DNA from: JANNMJ01 sp031397815
GTDB lineage: Bacteria > Bacteroidota > Bacteroidia > Cytophagales > Hymenobacteraceae
Direction: 5' to 3'
NCBI GenBank assembly: GCA_031397815.1
Contig: JANNMJ010000165.1
Coordinates: 1 to 26,938 of the forward strand
DNA length: 26,938 nucleotides
Shown here: positions 7,304 through 14,769 of the stretch, piece by piece
How positions within the stretch are numbered: the first letter of the stretch is position 1
Layout of the letters: each line of letters starts with the position of its first letter
Made by a program: the position numbers and the translations under genes
Notes under the pieces: model-generated
The model's database searches: none
What the model was told of the DNA's origin: nothing
What the model saw: only the letters and a program-made list of their open reading frames with translations

Positions 7304-8230
7304 CTACTCACTCAAATCGTACCCGAAGCGCTTCAAGCGCTGGGCGTTCGAGCGCCAGTCGGTGTCTACTTTGACGTGGGTCTCTAGGTGAACCTGTTTC
7401 AGGAAGAAACCTTCCATCGCCTTCCGGGCGCCGATGCCGACGCGCTTGAGCATCTTCCCGCCTTCGCCGATCACAATGCCTTTCTGCGAGTCGCGCTCGA
7501 CGAGGATGGTCGCTCGGAGGCGGATGAGGTCGTCGGTTTCCTTGAACTCATCGACCACCACTTCGCACGAGTACGGCACTTCCTTCTTGTAATTGAGGAA
7601 GATCTGCTCGCGCACCATCTCGGCGGCGAAGAAGCGCTCGGGCTTATCGGTCAGCTCGTCTTTCGGGTAGAACGGCGGGTGAACCGGCAGGCGGCGCTTG
7701 ATTTCCTCAAACACATACTGCACCCCGAATCCTTCGAGCGCCGACATCGGAATCACTTCCGTCGCCTCGGGGAAATGGTCTTTCCAGTACGCGAGCTTGG
7801 CTTCCACCTCTTCCTGCGTCGCTTGGTCAACCTTATTGACGAGCAGCAGCACGGGGCGCTCCAGCGCAATCCGCCGCAGCCGCTCCACGACGGGTTCCTC
7901 GTCGTATTGCTCGTAGATATCGGTCACGAAGAGCACCACGTCGGCATCTTCCAAGGAAGAATGCACGAAGCCCATCATCCGCTGATGCAGCTCGTACTTG
8001 GGCTGAATGATACCGGGCGTATCGGAGTAAACGAGCTGAAAGTCAGGCCCGTTGATAATGCCCAGAATGCGGTGGCGCGTCGTCTGCGCCTTGCTGGTAA
8101 TGATGCTCAGCCGCTCACCGACGAGCTGGTTCATCAACGTCGATTTCCCGACGTTCGGCTTGCCGACGATGCTGACGTACCCGGCGCGATGGTCGGCCGG
8201 GAGCGTGGCGCCGGTATGGGGATCAATCAT
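7304..8230 (-). CDS. era: Ribosome-assembly GTPase Era
   Basis: 308 aa, normal for Era, which binds the 3' end of 16S rRNA and matures the 30S subunit. The GTPase domain has GKPNVGKS (23-30), the switch I segment QTTRHR (49-54), DTPG (70-73) and NKVD (132-135). The KH RNA-binding domain follows, with the signature VIGEGGKMLKRVG (about 253-265; the GxxG loop is 255-258). The start at 8230 leaves a short extension of about 17 residues before the first strand, which is plausible. A TACCTTTG element at 8287-8294 and a strong hairpin at 8250-8280 lie in its leader. Der follows downstream. Confidence 0.98.
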   Translation of the reverse strand: MIDPHTGATLPADHRAGYVSIVGKPNVGKSTLMNQLVGERLSIITSKAQTTRHRILGIINGPDFQLVYSDTPGIIQPKYELHQRMMGFVHSSLEDADVVLFVTDIYEQYDEEPVVERLRRIALERPVLLLVNKVDQATQEEVEAKLAYWKDHFPEATEVIPMSALEGFGVQYVFEEIKRRLPVHPPFYPKDELTDKPERFFAAEMVREQIFLNYKKEVPYSCEVVVDEFKETDDLIRLRATILVERDSQKGIVIGEGGKMLKRVGIGARKAMEGFFLKQVHLETHVKVDTDWRSNAQRLKRFGYDLSE

Positions 8231-8249
8231 AACTTCTTAAAACACAACA

Positions 8250-8280
8250 CGCGGCCCGCTTCACTGGGGAGCGGGCCGCG
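8250..8280 (-). promoter_or_regulatory. Perfect 11-bp hairpin in the era leader
   Basis: CGCGGCCCGCT and AGCGGGCCGCG form an 11-bp perfect stem with a 9-base loop. On the minus strand it is followed by TGTTGTGTTTT, weakly U-rich. It lies between the putative era promoter element (8287-8294) and the era start codon (8230), so it could be a leader structure or attenuator, or a terminator for the yoeB transcript upstream. Confidence 0.55.
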
Positions 8281-8286
8281 CGTGGG

Positions 8287-8294
8287 CAAAGGTA
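8287..8294 (-). promoter_or_regulatory. Bacteroidota -7 element upstream of era
   Basis: The minus strand reads TACCTTTG, matching the TAnnTTTG consensus of the Bacteroidota primary sigma factor. It would give a 5' leader of about 50 bases for era. No clear -33 TTTG was found at the right spacing. Confidence 0.5.
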
Positions 8295-8322
8295 CGACGA
8301 AGGTTGGGGAGGGCGGGGGGAA

Positions 8323-8577
8323 TCAGTAATGCTCGCGGCACTGAACGATGTGAAGCCGGTCGCTGGTCACTTCGTAGAGTAGGCGATGCTCCTGCGTGAT
8401 GCGCCGCGACAAAAAGCCGCTCAGGTTGCCCTTTAGAGGCTCAGGCTTCCCTGTTCCTGTAAAAGGTGTCCGGAGACATTCTTTCAAAAGGGCGTTGATT
8501 TTACGTCGAATGGCGGGATTGGTCTCCTGCCAGTACACGTAATCTTCCCACGCACTGGGGTCCCAACTGATGTTCAT
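8323..8577 (-). CDS. yoeB: Toxin of the YoeB/Txe mRNA-interferase family
   Basis: 84 aa, the same length as the E. coli protein. YoeB binds the ribosomal A site and cuts mRNA during translation. The family residues fall at the expected positions: Glu46 (KPEPLKG), Arg65 (EHRLLY), His83 and the C-terminal Tyr84 (CREHY). The N-terminal WDPSAWEDYVYWQ also matches the family. Its ATG shares one base with the stop codon of the antitoxin gene (TGATG), so translation is coupled. The toxin looks intact, with no missing catalytic residue. Confidence 0.96.
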   Translation of the reverse strand: MNISWDPSAWEDYVYWQETNPAIRRKINALLKECLRTPFTGTGKPEPLKGNLSGFLSRRITQEHRLLYEVTSDRLHIVQCREHY

Positions 8578-8819
8578 CAGTCTTCGATCAGGTCGTGTAG
8601 CTCGTACTTACCCTGCCGCGCCCGTTCAACGGCCGCTAACAGGCGCTCCCGATTGACGGGATTACTCAGTAGCTGCTCCGTCGTGTCGGGGGAACTGGCT
8701 GCCGGGCGCCGTGCTTTGGGACGGCCACCAGTCGGGGTAAGCTGAATGGCCGGATGACGATTCAAGAACGCCAATACGTGAGCGGCTTCAGATTCGGGGA
8801 AGTTGAGGACAACTTGCAT
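8577..8819 (-). CDS. Antitoxin partner of YoeB
   Basis: 80 aa, immediately upstream of and overlapping yoeB by one base. The C-terminal half (NRERLLAAVERARQGKYELHDLIED, quoted here only as the region 56-80) has the Glu/Arg-rich toxin-wrapping pattern of Phd/YefM-like antitoxins. The N-terminal half is atypical: residues 1-22 (VVLNFPESEAAHVLAFLNRH) resemble a short helix-containing segment, followed by a basic linker, GGRPKARRPAA. Canonical YefM is of similar size but has a clear Phd fold at the N-terminus, which I cannot confirm here. It probably neutralises the toxin and represses its own operon, as in related pairs. Confidence 0.85.
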   Translation of the reverse strand: MQVVLNFPESEAAHVLAFLNRHPAIQLTPTGGRPKARRPAASSPDTTEQLLSNPVNRERLLAAVERARQGKYELHDLIED

Positions 8820-8904
8820 AGCACGAAGGTAACAAAGTGGGTACTAAGAGCCAGACAGACACGGGCGGGCCGTTAGTTCGTCATTGAGGTTCGGAAGTGT
8901 GTCC

Positions 8905-8980
8905 GGGCGAGCACAAGGCCCGCCCCTACGTTTTCATTTGACCACCAACCCGATGTAGGGGCGTGGCCTTGCGCCCGCCC
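8905..8980. repeat. Inverted pair of GTAGGGGCGGGC-type repeats
   Basis: One copy runs on the minus strand (8905-8929: starts GTAGGGGCGGGCCTTGTG) and one on the plus strand (8955-8980: starts GTAGGGGCGTGGCCTTGCG), facing each other across 25 bases. Together they form a near-perfect inverted repeat. Further copies occur at 5839-5863 and 26896-26920. They mark the junction to the AT-richer stretch that follows. Confidence 0.8.
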
Positions 8981-8999
8981 GAACGGCAGACTGCATTAC

Positions 9000-9485
9000 T
9001 CATTTCCCGCCTTCAGCATCGAATATAGCGTGCCACTGCACCAAACTTACTGACACAGGACTTCCTGTTGCCTCGTCCCACATTGCCCAACTCTGCGTGA
9101 TGTTCATCAAGTTTTGCAGGTCGCGTACTGACTCCCAAGTGCCTCGTCGTTCCCAGACTGATGACGCTGGGGCAACGGAGTCATTCATCAACTCCCAAAG
9201 CTCAAACTCTATTTTGTCTAACCAGCTCGCTGCGAAACATTCCTCGCTTAACCAACTAATAAAGTCCACCAACAACGCTTTCAATTCTGCGAACGAATAC
9301 GACTCTTGCCAGTTTGTGTACCGCACGAAGGTGGCTTCTATCTCTTTATGGCCTTTGGCTTTCGCCACCTGAATGGGCAACTCATTATTCAAGGTCAGCT
9401 CCGAAGCTAAAGCAGGCTTATGGATAAGTAGATGACGGACAGCATCGGTATCAGAGCGAAGAATGGCTGTTAGGAGTTCATTCAT
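9000..9485 (-). CDS. Unknown protein with ankyrin-like N-terminus
   Basis: 161 aa. Residues 1-52 (for example LLTAILRSDTDAVRHLLIH and LPIQVAKAKGHKEIEATFV) read like one and a half ankyrin repeats. The rest is rich in Trp and acidic residues, with no motif I can name. There is no signal peptide or membrane segment. The gene is clearly less GC-rich than the housekeeping genes of the window, as is its neighbour at 9617-10354, and it starts beside an inverted repeat. This suggests acquisition from elsewhere. Role unknown; ankyrin repeats usually mediate protein contacts. Confidence 0.75.
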   Translation of the reverse strand: MNELLTAILRSDTDAVRHLLIHKPALASELTLNNELPIQVAKAKGHKEIEATFVRYTNWQESYSFAELKALLVDFISWLSEECFAASWLDKIEFELWELMNDSVAPASSVWERRGTWESVRDLQNLMNITQSWAMWDEATGSPVSVSLVQWHAIFDAEGGK

Positions 9486-9616
9486 TTTACACCAAATTCA
9501 AGTCGCATCGCTGTGCATAGCCAACTGTTTTTGCGTCGTTGAAGCCTCGGGTTCTAAGCAGCAGCAAACTTATGTTCGCATAAAAGCGCGATAAGCAACT
9601 GAGTAGAAAGCTCTGC

Positions 9617-10354
9617 TTACTTGTAACGAATCACCCGAATCTTATTCTCAACAACCTCTATAAAGCCCTCAGACTCTTCGTTTTCAAATGGCAACAACCA
9701 GCCCTTGTTACTGAGCCTTATGGGTTCTGGGTCATAGCACCACGGACTGACACTGGAAATGGTATCTACTGTTACGAATCTTCCTTTTACAATCGTAGTC
9801 ACGTAGGTGTTTTTATATTTTTTTACTATATGAAATAATTGATCCTGAAACACAAAGCTTAGCATCGTCAGTACGCCAATGCTGTCGACCAGCGATTTCA
9901 CGCCTGCATGTGCTGCTGTGTTTTTCTGGTGGTACTCAAACGGCTTCAGCTTTTTGCCTTTAGTTGTTGGCGCTGCCAAGCGCTCCAATGAATCAGGATT
10001 GCTTATTTCCACCACATTTGAGAAGCCTATCATGTGTGCCAGCGTATTTGTAAGAATGTACTTTTTACCGAGCCTGATAACAGAAACCGGGCAGGTGGCA
10101 CCACACACGTATTGCAAACCAGTTTTTTTGTTTTTGAATGTTACGAATCCCCCAAACTCACCATGACACTGTTTTATAACCGAGTAGCGCTCATCCTCAT
10201 AAAAACTGCCGCGTTGCTTTTCAACAGAATCGATGTAGGACGCATACACATGGCGGTCAAAGGTTTCTTCGTGAATATCAAAAGGCGATTTTGCCTGTCC
10301 CACCGAATCAAGGCTTAGCAAGCACGCCGCAACTATAAAAAGCACCGATTTCAT
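9617..10354 (-). CDS. Unknown exported protein
   Basis: 245 aa. Residues 1-20 form a signal peptide (LFIVAACLLSLDSVGQA), so the protein is periplasmic or outer-membrane associated. The body is rich in Lys, Val and aromatic residues with alternating hydrophobic strands (for example GKYILTNTLAHMIG and TYVTTIVKGRFVTVD), suggesting a beta-rich fold. Three Cys in the mature part (about 63, 84 and 88 in CHGEFGG and VCGATCP) could make a disulfide. Base composition is much more AT-rich than in the flanking genes. It lies 9 bases downstream of the DinB-like gene on the same strand. I do not recognise the family. Confidence 0.8.
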   Translation of the reverse strand: MKSVLFIVAACLLSLDSVGQAKSPFDIHEETFDRHVYASYIDSVEKQRGSFYEDERYSVIKQCHGEFGGFVTFKNKKTGLQYVCGATCPVSVIRLGKKYILTNTLAHMIGFSNVVEISNPDSLERLAAPTTKGKKLKPFEYHQKNTAAHAGVKSLVDSIGVLTMLSFVFQDQLFHIVKKYKNTYVTTIVKGRFVTVDTISSVSPWCYDPEPIRLSNKGWLLPFENEESEGFIEVVENKIRVIRYK

Positions 10355-10363
10355 AAGAGGAGG

Positions 10364-10837
10364 CTATCGGCTATTTGCTCGCAACATCTTCTTCACCACC
10401 ACAATCTGCCCTAAATGATAGTGCGCGTGCTCAATCGCGCCTTGCAGGTTGCGGTAATAGCTGCCGTACTGCTCGGAGATGAAGGTCTCCCAGAGCTGGG
10501 TTTCGGGTAGCTGCTCGATAAGGGTGGCGAGCTGCTCGGCGTCAGCCCAGGTTTGGGAAAGGAGGGCGGCCCAATCGGCGGGAGATTGGATGGGCGGGTG
10601 GGCGAAACTGTCTTGGTCGCGGGAGGTGAGGGGTTGGTTTTGCAGTACGGCGAGCTGCGCGGTCGTGTAGTAGCCGATGTGGTAGACGAGCGCGGCGATG
10701 GTATTGAGTGAGTTGACCTGCGCGGTGGCTTGTTGCCAAGTGACGTCGGCGAGGACGTCGCGGAGGTTCACTTCGGTCCAGTTGCCGCCGAAATAGATGC
10801 CGCGTAGGTGCGCGGCTATTTGGGTGGGGAGGTGCAT
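10364..10837 (-). CDS. DinB-like (four-helix, metal-binding) protein
   Basis: 157 aa, cytoplasmic. It has the DinB/YfiT superfamily layout: a first His after helix two (VYHIGYY, His53) and the HxxxH pair near the end (EHAHYHLGQ, His137 and His141), which together would bind a divalent metal. The IYFGGNWTEVNLRDVL opening is typical of bacteroidete members. Superfamily members include thiol transferases and proteins induced by DNA damage, but the exact substrate here cannot be told. The frame can be opened at a TTG at 10909; I prefer the ATG at 10837 because a TATCTTCG promoter-like element lies about 33 bases upstream of it and the family opens here. Confidence 0.85.
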   Translation of the reverse strand: MHLPTQIAAHLRGIYFGGNWTEVNLRDVLADVTWQQATAQVNSLNTIAALVYHIGYYTTAQLAVLQNQPLTSRDQDSFAHPPIQSPADWAALLSQTWADAEQLATLIEQLPETQLWETFISEQYGSYYRNLQGAIEHAHYHLGQIVVVKKMLRANSR

Positions 10838-10869
10838 AGCGTTAGGTGTCAGGGGCGGGTTGGGGAAAT

Positions 10870-10877
10870 CGAAGATA
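10870..10877 (-). promoter_or_regulatory. Promoter-like -7 element upstream of the DinB-like gene
   Basis: The minus strand reads TATCTTCG, one base from the TAnnTTTG consensus. It lies about 33 bases before the preferred start at 10837. The same octamer occurs upstream of hutU. Confidence 0.4.
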
Positions 10878-10944
10878 GAACGCTTACGCACGCTATTGCG
10901 CCGCTTCAACCCGAACTTTACGCCTTAAAACTGTTTAGGCCCTG

Positions 10945-12057
10945 ATGAACGAAGCTGCAACCAAGCCCCAAGCCCAGAAAACCGCCTCGGATTCCGCCTT
11001 GGCGGTGGCGCAACCCAACGTGGCCGTCCGCCCGGCGAAACGCGGCCCGATTGGGGTGCTGCTCGTGAACCTCGGCACGCCCGACTCGCCCCGGACGCCC
11101 GATGTGCGGCGCTACTTGCAGGAGTTTCTCTCCGACGACCGCGTGATTGATGTGCTGCCGAAACCGCTGCGGCGGCTGCTCTTCAACGGGATTGTGGTGC
11201 CGCTGCGGGCGCCGAAATCGGCGAAGATTTATCAGGAATTGTGGACCGAGCGCGGGTCGCCGCTGCTGTTTCACGGGCTGGATTTGCAGCGACTGGTGCA
11301 GGAAAAACTCGGCCCCGATTACGTGGTGGCGTTCGGGATGCGCTACCAGAACCCGAGCCTCGCGGGGGCGTTGCAGCAGCTGCGCGACGCAAGCGTCGAG
11401 CGCATCATCGTGCTGCCGCTGTTCCCGCAATACGCGTCGGCGAGCACGGGGTCGGTGCAGGATAAGGTGATGGAGCTGGTGCGGAAGTGGTGGGTGATGC
11501 CGGATATCAACTTCATCTCGACGTTCGCCGATGAGCCGGGATTCATCGAAACCATCGTGGCGCTCGGCAAAGCCGAAATGGCGAAGCAGACCTACGACCA
11601 CGTCCTGTTCAGCTACCACGGCATTCCGGAGCGGCACATCACGAAGGGCTCCGACCACGGCTACTGCCAGCTCGGGGCGTGCTGCAATACCTACAACCCC
11701 AAAAACCGCTACTGCTACCGCGCCCAGTGCTTCCAGACCTCGCGGCTGGTGGCCGAAAGGCTCGGCCTCGGCCCCGACCAATACACGGTGGCGTTCCAGA
11801 GCCGCCTCGGGCGCGACCCGTGGCTCAAACCGTATTCCGACATCATCCTGAAGGATTTCCCCGCCCGGGGCTTCAAGAATGTCCTCGCATTCTCCCCCGC
11901 GTTCGTCGCCGATTGTCTGGAAACGACGGTTGAAGTCGGGTCTGAATTCAAGGAGCTATTCGAGGAAGCTGGCGGCGAGCATTGGCAATTGGTGCCGTCG
12001 CTCAACACGCATCCCCGGTGGGTGGATACGGTGGTGGAAATGGTCAAAAACCGGTAA
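10945..12057 (+). CDS. hemH: Ferrochelatase
   Basis: 370 aa; inserts Fe2+ into protoporphyrin IX (or coproporphyrin III) in the last steps of haem synthesis. Family landmarks are GVLLVNLGTPDSP (about 37-49), the metal-site His225 in FSYHGIPERH, FQSRLGRDPWLKP (about 284-296) and Glu326 in ADCLETTVEV. The N-terminal 30 residues are an extra low-complexity extension. A Cys-rich insert occupies residues 241-262 (Cys at 241, 246, 247, 257 and 262) where the E. coli protein is shorter; comparable internal Cys motifs in some bacterial ferrochelatases hold a [2Fe-2S] cluster. No other haem gene is nearby. The gene is convergent with the membrane-protein gene at 12111. Confidence 0.97.
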   Translation: MNEAATKPQAQKTASDSALAVAQPNVAVRPAKRGPIGVLLVNLGTPDSPRTPDVRRYLQEFLSDDRVIDVLPKPLRRLLFNGIVVPLRAPKSAKIYQELWTERGSPLLFHGLDLQRLVQEKLGPDYVVAFGMRYQNPSLAGALQQLRDASVERIIVLPLFPQYASASTGSVQDKVMELVRKWWVMPDINFISTFADEPGFIETIVALGKAEMAKQTYDHVLFSYHGIPERHITKGSDHGYCQLGACCNTYNPKNRYCYRAQCFQTSRLVAERLGLGPDQYTVAFQSRLGRDPWLKPYSDIILKDFPARGFKNVLAFSPAFVADCLETTVEVGSEFKELFEEAGGEHWQLVPSLNTHPRWVDTVVEMVKNR

Positions 12058-12110
12058 AACGAAACGCCCGTTTGCGCCATTGAGGCGACGAGTTTTCGCT
12101 TCCTACTTCC

Positions 12111-12560
12111 CTACTCGCCGGGAGCGGTATCAGGGAGCGTGGGCAGGGCGTTGACGGGCGCTGTATCGACCTTGACGGGCGGTAGCGGCTCTTCCATCTC
12201 CATTTTCGGTTCCGATTTCGGCGCTGATTCCGGCTCAGATTCCGACTTCATCAGTGGCGCGGAATTGCTGTCGAGATTGCTATCGAGAGAGTCGGAATCG
12301 TTTTCCGTGGAATCAGTCGCGGCGCCCATTTCAGTGAGAAGCACCGTTTGGTCTTCTTCCAGCGTGAAGGCGGTGGAATCGAGGGGCGCGGCGGCTTCGG
12401 CGGCCGTGGAGTCGGTAGCACCGGCGGATTTCGGCTCCGGCATCAACAGAAAAATGGCCTGCACGGCCAGCGCAAGCACGAACGCGCCAATCAGCCAGCC
12501 CGCCGCGTGCGGCGGCCGGGGTGATTCAGCAGAAGGAGGAAGCAGAGGGGAAGCCGACAC
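12111..12560 (-). CDS. Single-span membrane protein with acidic low-complexity tail
   Basis: 149 aa. A short Pro/Ser N-terminus is followed by one membrane helix (about 20-40, GWLIGAFVLALAVQAIFLLM). A long tail rich in Ser, Asp, Glu and Pro follows, including tandem-like SDSLDSNLDSNS and the alternating E-P-K-S-E-P segment. The start is a GTG at 12560; the first in-frame ATG lies after the helix. By the positive-inside rule, with little charge to go on, the topology is uncertain. No enzymatic motif is present. It may be an anchor or spacer in the periplasm. Low complexity leaves some doubt, but the clear membrane helix supports a real gene. Confidence 0.6.
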   Translation of the reverse strand: MSASPLLPPSAESPRPPHAAGWLIGAFVLALAVQAIFLLMPEPKSAGATDSTAAEAAAPLDSTAFTLEEDQTVLLTEMGAATDSTENDSDSLDSNLDSNSAPLMKSESEPESAPKSEPKMEMEEPLPPVKVDTAPVNALPTLPDTAPGE

Positions 12561-12661
12561 GGCGGCAAAGGTCGGGAGCGCGACGTCTATTCAGTACCGA
12601 TATTGACGGCACTTGGAGCGAGGCCGCTCAGATAGTCGGTCAGAAGTAAACGACTAGCGTT

Positions 12662-12702
12662 TTGTCATTGCGAGGATTGCTTCGCTCCGCTCGCAAGGAC
12701 AA
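12662..12702. repeat. GTCATTGCGAG-type palindromic repeat
   Basis: TTGTCATTGCGAG (12662-12674) pairs with CTCGCAAGGACAA (12690-12702) around a 15-base centre that contains GCTTCGCTCCG. Elements beginning GTCATTGCGAG are a widespread small palindromic repeat in many bacterial genomes. It sits in the 172-base space between two minus-strand genes; nothing else is recognised there. Confidence 0.7.
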
Positions 12703-12732
12703 ATTCTCCTAGAATTACTGCTGAATGAACGC

Positions 12733-13893
12733 CTAAACTGCCACCGGCCGGTAAAGCCCGGTCAGCACTTTCGCGGCGTAATCCACGTCCTCTTCGGTGG
12801 TGTATTTCGAGAACGAGAAGCGCACGGCGCCACGCTCCGGGTCGCAGCCGAGGGCGGTGAGGACGTGCGAGCCGACGTTGGAGCCGCTGGTGCAGGCCGA
12901 GCCGCCGGACGCCGAAATCTTGTTGATATCGAGGTTGAAGAGGAGCATCTCGGTCATTTCCGACGGCGGGAGGCTCACGTTCAGCACCGTGTAGAGGCTT
13001 TCGGCGGGCAGCTCGGAGGTGCCGTTGAACCGCACGTCGTCGCCGAGGGCGGCGCGGAGGTGGCCGACCATCCGCGCTTTGAGCGCTTGGATGTGACGCT
13101 CGTGCTCGGCCATTTCGGCGTACGCGATTTCGAGGGCTTTCGCGAGGCCGATAATGCCCGCCACGTTCTCGGTGCCGCCGCGTTGGCCGCGCTCCTGCGC
13201 CCCGCCCTGAATCAGCGGCGCCACCTGCACGCTCGAATCAGTGAAGAGGAAACCGACGCCTTTCGGGCCGTGAAACTTGTGCGCCGACCCCACCAGAAAA
13301 TGCGCCCCCAACGTGCGGACGTTGTGCGCGTAATGGCCCATCGTCTGGACGGTATCGGAATGAAAAATGGCGTCGTACTGCCGACAAAGCGCCCCGACGG
13401 CCTCCATCGGGAGCAGCGTCCCGACTTCGTTGTTCGCGTGCATCAGGCTGACGAGCGCGCGCGGCAGAGTGCGGAGGAGGTCTTCGAGATGCTGAAGGTC
13501 GATGCGGCCCCGGTCGTCGTGGCGGACGTGGTGCAGCTCTATTTCCCCGGCGTGCGCGAGGGTTTCGAGCGAGTGCAGCACCGCGTGATGCTCCAGACCG
13601 GTGCTGATGGCGTGGCGGATGCCGAGCGAGCGGGCGGTGCCGAAAATGGCGCGGTTATCGGCTTCGGTGCCGCCGCTGGTGAACGTGATTTCGCCGGGCG
13701 CGGCGCCCAGCAGCGTCGCGATAGACTTGCGCGCCTGCTCGACGGCGGAGCGGACTTGGCGGCCGTGGCCGTGCGTCGAGCTGGGATTGCCGAAGTGCTG
13801 AAGCAGAAACGGCGTCATCGCCTCAAATACGGCCGGGTCGAGGGGAGTCGTGGCGGCGTTGTCGAGGTAGATGGGGCGGCTGGGAGGCGTCAT
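12733..13893 (-). CDS. Cysteine desulfurase, NifS/IscS type
   Basis: 386 aa, normal length. It takes sulfur from L-cysteine for iron-sulfur clusters and other thio-cofactors, using PLP. Visible residues are the YLDNAATTP opening (9-17), His103 stacking on PLP, Asn155, Asp180 and Gln183, the PLP-binding Lys206 in GSAHKFHGPKG and the persulfide Cys334 in SGGSACTSGS, on the long loop typical of class I enzymes. The frame can be read from an ATG at 14028, but that adds 45 residues unlike the family; a TATTTTTG promoter element at 13917-13924 and the family start both favour 13893. No iscU or suf gene is adjacent, so the choice between a general iron-sulfur and a tRNA-thiolation role is open. Confidence 0.95.
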   Translation of the reverse strand: MTPPSRPIYLDNAATTPLDPAVFEAMTPFLLQHFGNPSSTHGHGRQVRSAVEQARKSIATLLGAAPGEITFTSGGTEADNRAIFGTARSLGIRHAISTGLEHHAVLHSLETLAHAGEIELHHVRHDDRGRIDLQHLEDLLRTLPRALVSLMHANNEVGTLLPMEAVGALCRQYDAIFHSDTVQTMGHYAHNVRTLGAHFLVGSAHKFHGPKGVGFLFTDSSVQVAPLIQGGAQERGQRGGTENVAGIIGLAKALEIAYAEMAEHERHIQALKARMVGHLRAALGDDVRFNGTSELPAESLYTVLNVSLPPSEMTEMLLFNLDINKISASGGSACTSGSNVGSHVLTALGCDPERGAVRFSFSKYTTEEDVDYAAKVLTGLYRPVAV

Positions 13894-13916
13894 CGGAAAA
13901 TCAAGTAGGTAGACAA

Positions 13917-13924
13917 CAAAAATA
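13917..13924 (-). promoter_or_regulatory. Bacteroidota -7 element upstream of the cysteine desulfurase
   Basis: The minus strand reads TATTTTTG, an exact TAnnTTTG match. It would place transcription start within about 20 bases of the ATG at 13893 and excludes the longer reading from 14028. Confidence 0.5.
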
Positions 13925-14043
13925 CGGGTTTTGGCCGGTCTCGCGCCGATTCGTTCGGCGGCGGGCGGGCGAGGCGCTTCGGCACATACTAGCGCGCCCG
14001 GCAGCGGCGTTGTGCGACGGAGAGCCATTTTTTATCGCTTCCG

Positions 14044-14760
14044 ATGCCTGTTTTCTTCCTGATTTCGCTCCTGAACTGGTTTCTGCCGCCGCCGCCCGCC
14101 CGGCCGCGCGCCTCGTTCGTGATGGAACAAAAAGCGTATCCACGCGTCCGGGAGGCGTACGCGGCGAAGGGGGACGTGGTGGATTCGACGCTCGCGCTCC
14201 TCGGCCTCGACCGCGACCGTCTTCACATTCTGCTGACCGTTTACAAGGTGGAGCGCGAGGTGGAAGTGTGGGCGAAAGCCCCCACCGCTACCACATACCA
14301 CCTGTTGCGGACGTTCCGCATTTGTGCGCGGTCGGGGCGGCTGGGGCCGAAACGGCGGCGCGGCGACCATCAAACGCCCGAAGGCTTTTACCACCTCGAT
14401 CGCTTCAACCCATCAAGCGAGTATTACCTCTCGCTCGGCATCAACTACCCAAACGCCGCCGACCAAGCCCGCGCCACGCCCGGCACGCCCCTCGGCGGCG
14501 ACATTTTTCTCCACGGCGACTGCGTCACCGACGGCTGCATCCCCCTCACCGACGACGGCATCCGCGAACTGTACCTCTACGCCATCGAGGCGCACAACAA
14601 CGGCCAACGGCGCATTCCAGCGCACTTCTTCCCCGCCCGCCTCACCCCCGAAAACGCCGAACGCCTCGCCCCACTCTACGCCGCCACCCCCGATTTGTGG
14701 GCCGCTTTGCAGACTGGGTACGCCACCTTCAACAGCACCCACCGCGAGGTGCAGTTGTGA
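14044..14760 (+). CDS. L,D-transpeptidase family protein (YkuD domain)
   Basis: 238 aa. A hydrophobic leader (about 1-16) suggests export or anchoring. The YkuD catalytic core is seen at the DIFLHGDC...DGCIPLTDDGI stretch: His157 and the nucleophile Cys165 in the family pattern HGxCxxxGC. GDHQTPEGFYHLDRFNPSS (about 107-125) is the usual substrate-groove strand of YafK-type members. Such enzymes form or cut 3-3 peptidoglycan crosslinks or attach proteins to the wall; which applies here cannot be told. The gene is divergent from the cysteine desulfurase and convergent with the acetyltransferase gene, whose stop lies 9 bases past its own. Confidence 0.92.
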   Translation: MPVFFLISLLNWFLPPPPARPRASFVMEQKAYPRVREAYAAKGDVVDSTLALLGLDRDRLHILLTVYKVEREVEVWAKAPTATTYHLLRTFRICARSGRLGPKRRRGDHQTPEGFYHLDRFNPSSEYYLSLGINYPNAADQARATPGTPLGGDIFLHGDCVTDGCIPLTDDGIRELYLYAIEAHNNGQRRIPAHFFPARLTPENAERLAPLYAATPDLWAALQTGYATFNSTHREVQL

Positions 14761-14769
14761 GGTAAAACC

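Noticed and set aside
10918..11781. 287-aa open frame on the minus strand, opposite hemH
   Set aside because: Antisense shadow with His/Arg-rich composition and no motif.
12139..12606. 155-aa Ser/Gly-rich plus-strand frame
   Set aside because: It is the complement of the low-complexity membrane protein, and its Ser/Gly composition follows from the opposite strand's Glu/Pro/Ser codons.
12865..13908. 347-aa open frame on the plus strand, opposite the cysteine desulfurase
   Set aside because: Antisense shadow; the opposite strand carries all catalytic residues of a known enzyme.
13894..14028. N-terminal extension of the cysteine desulfurase
   Set aside because: It would start upstream of the TATTTTTG promoter element and has no counterpart in the family.
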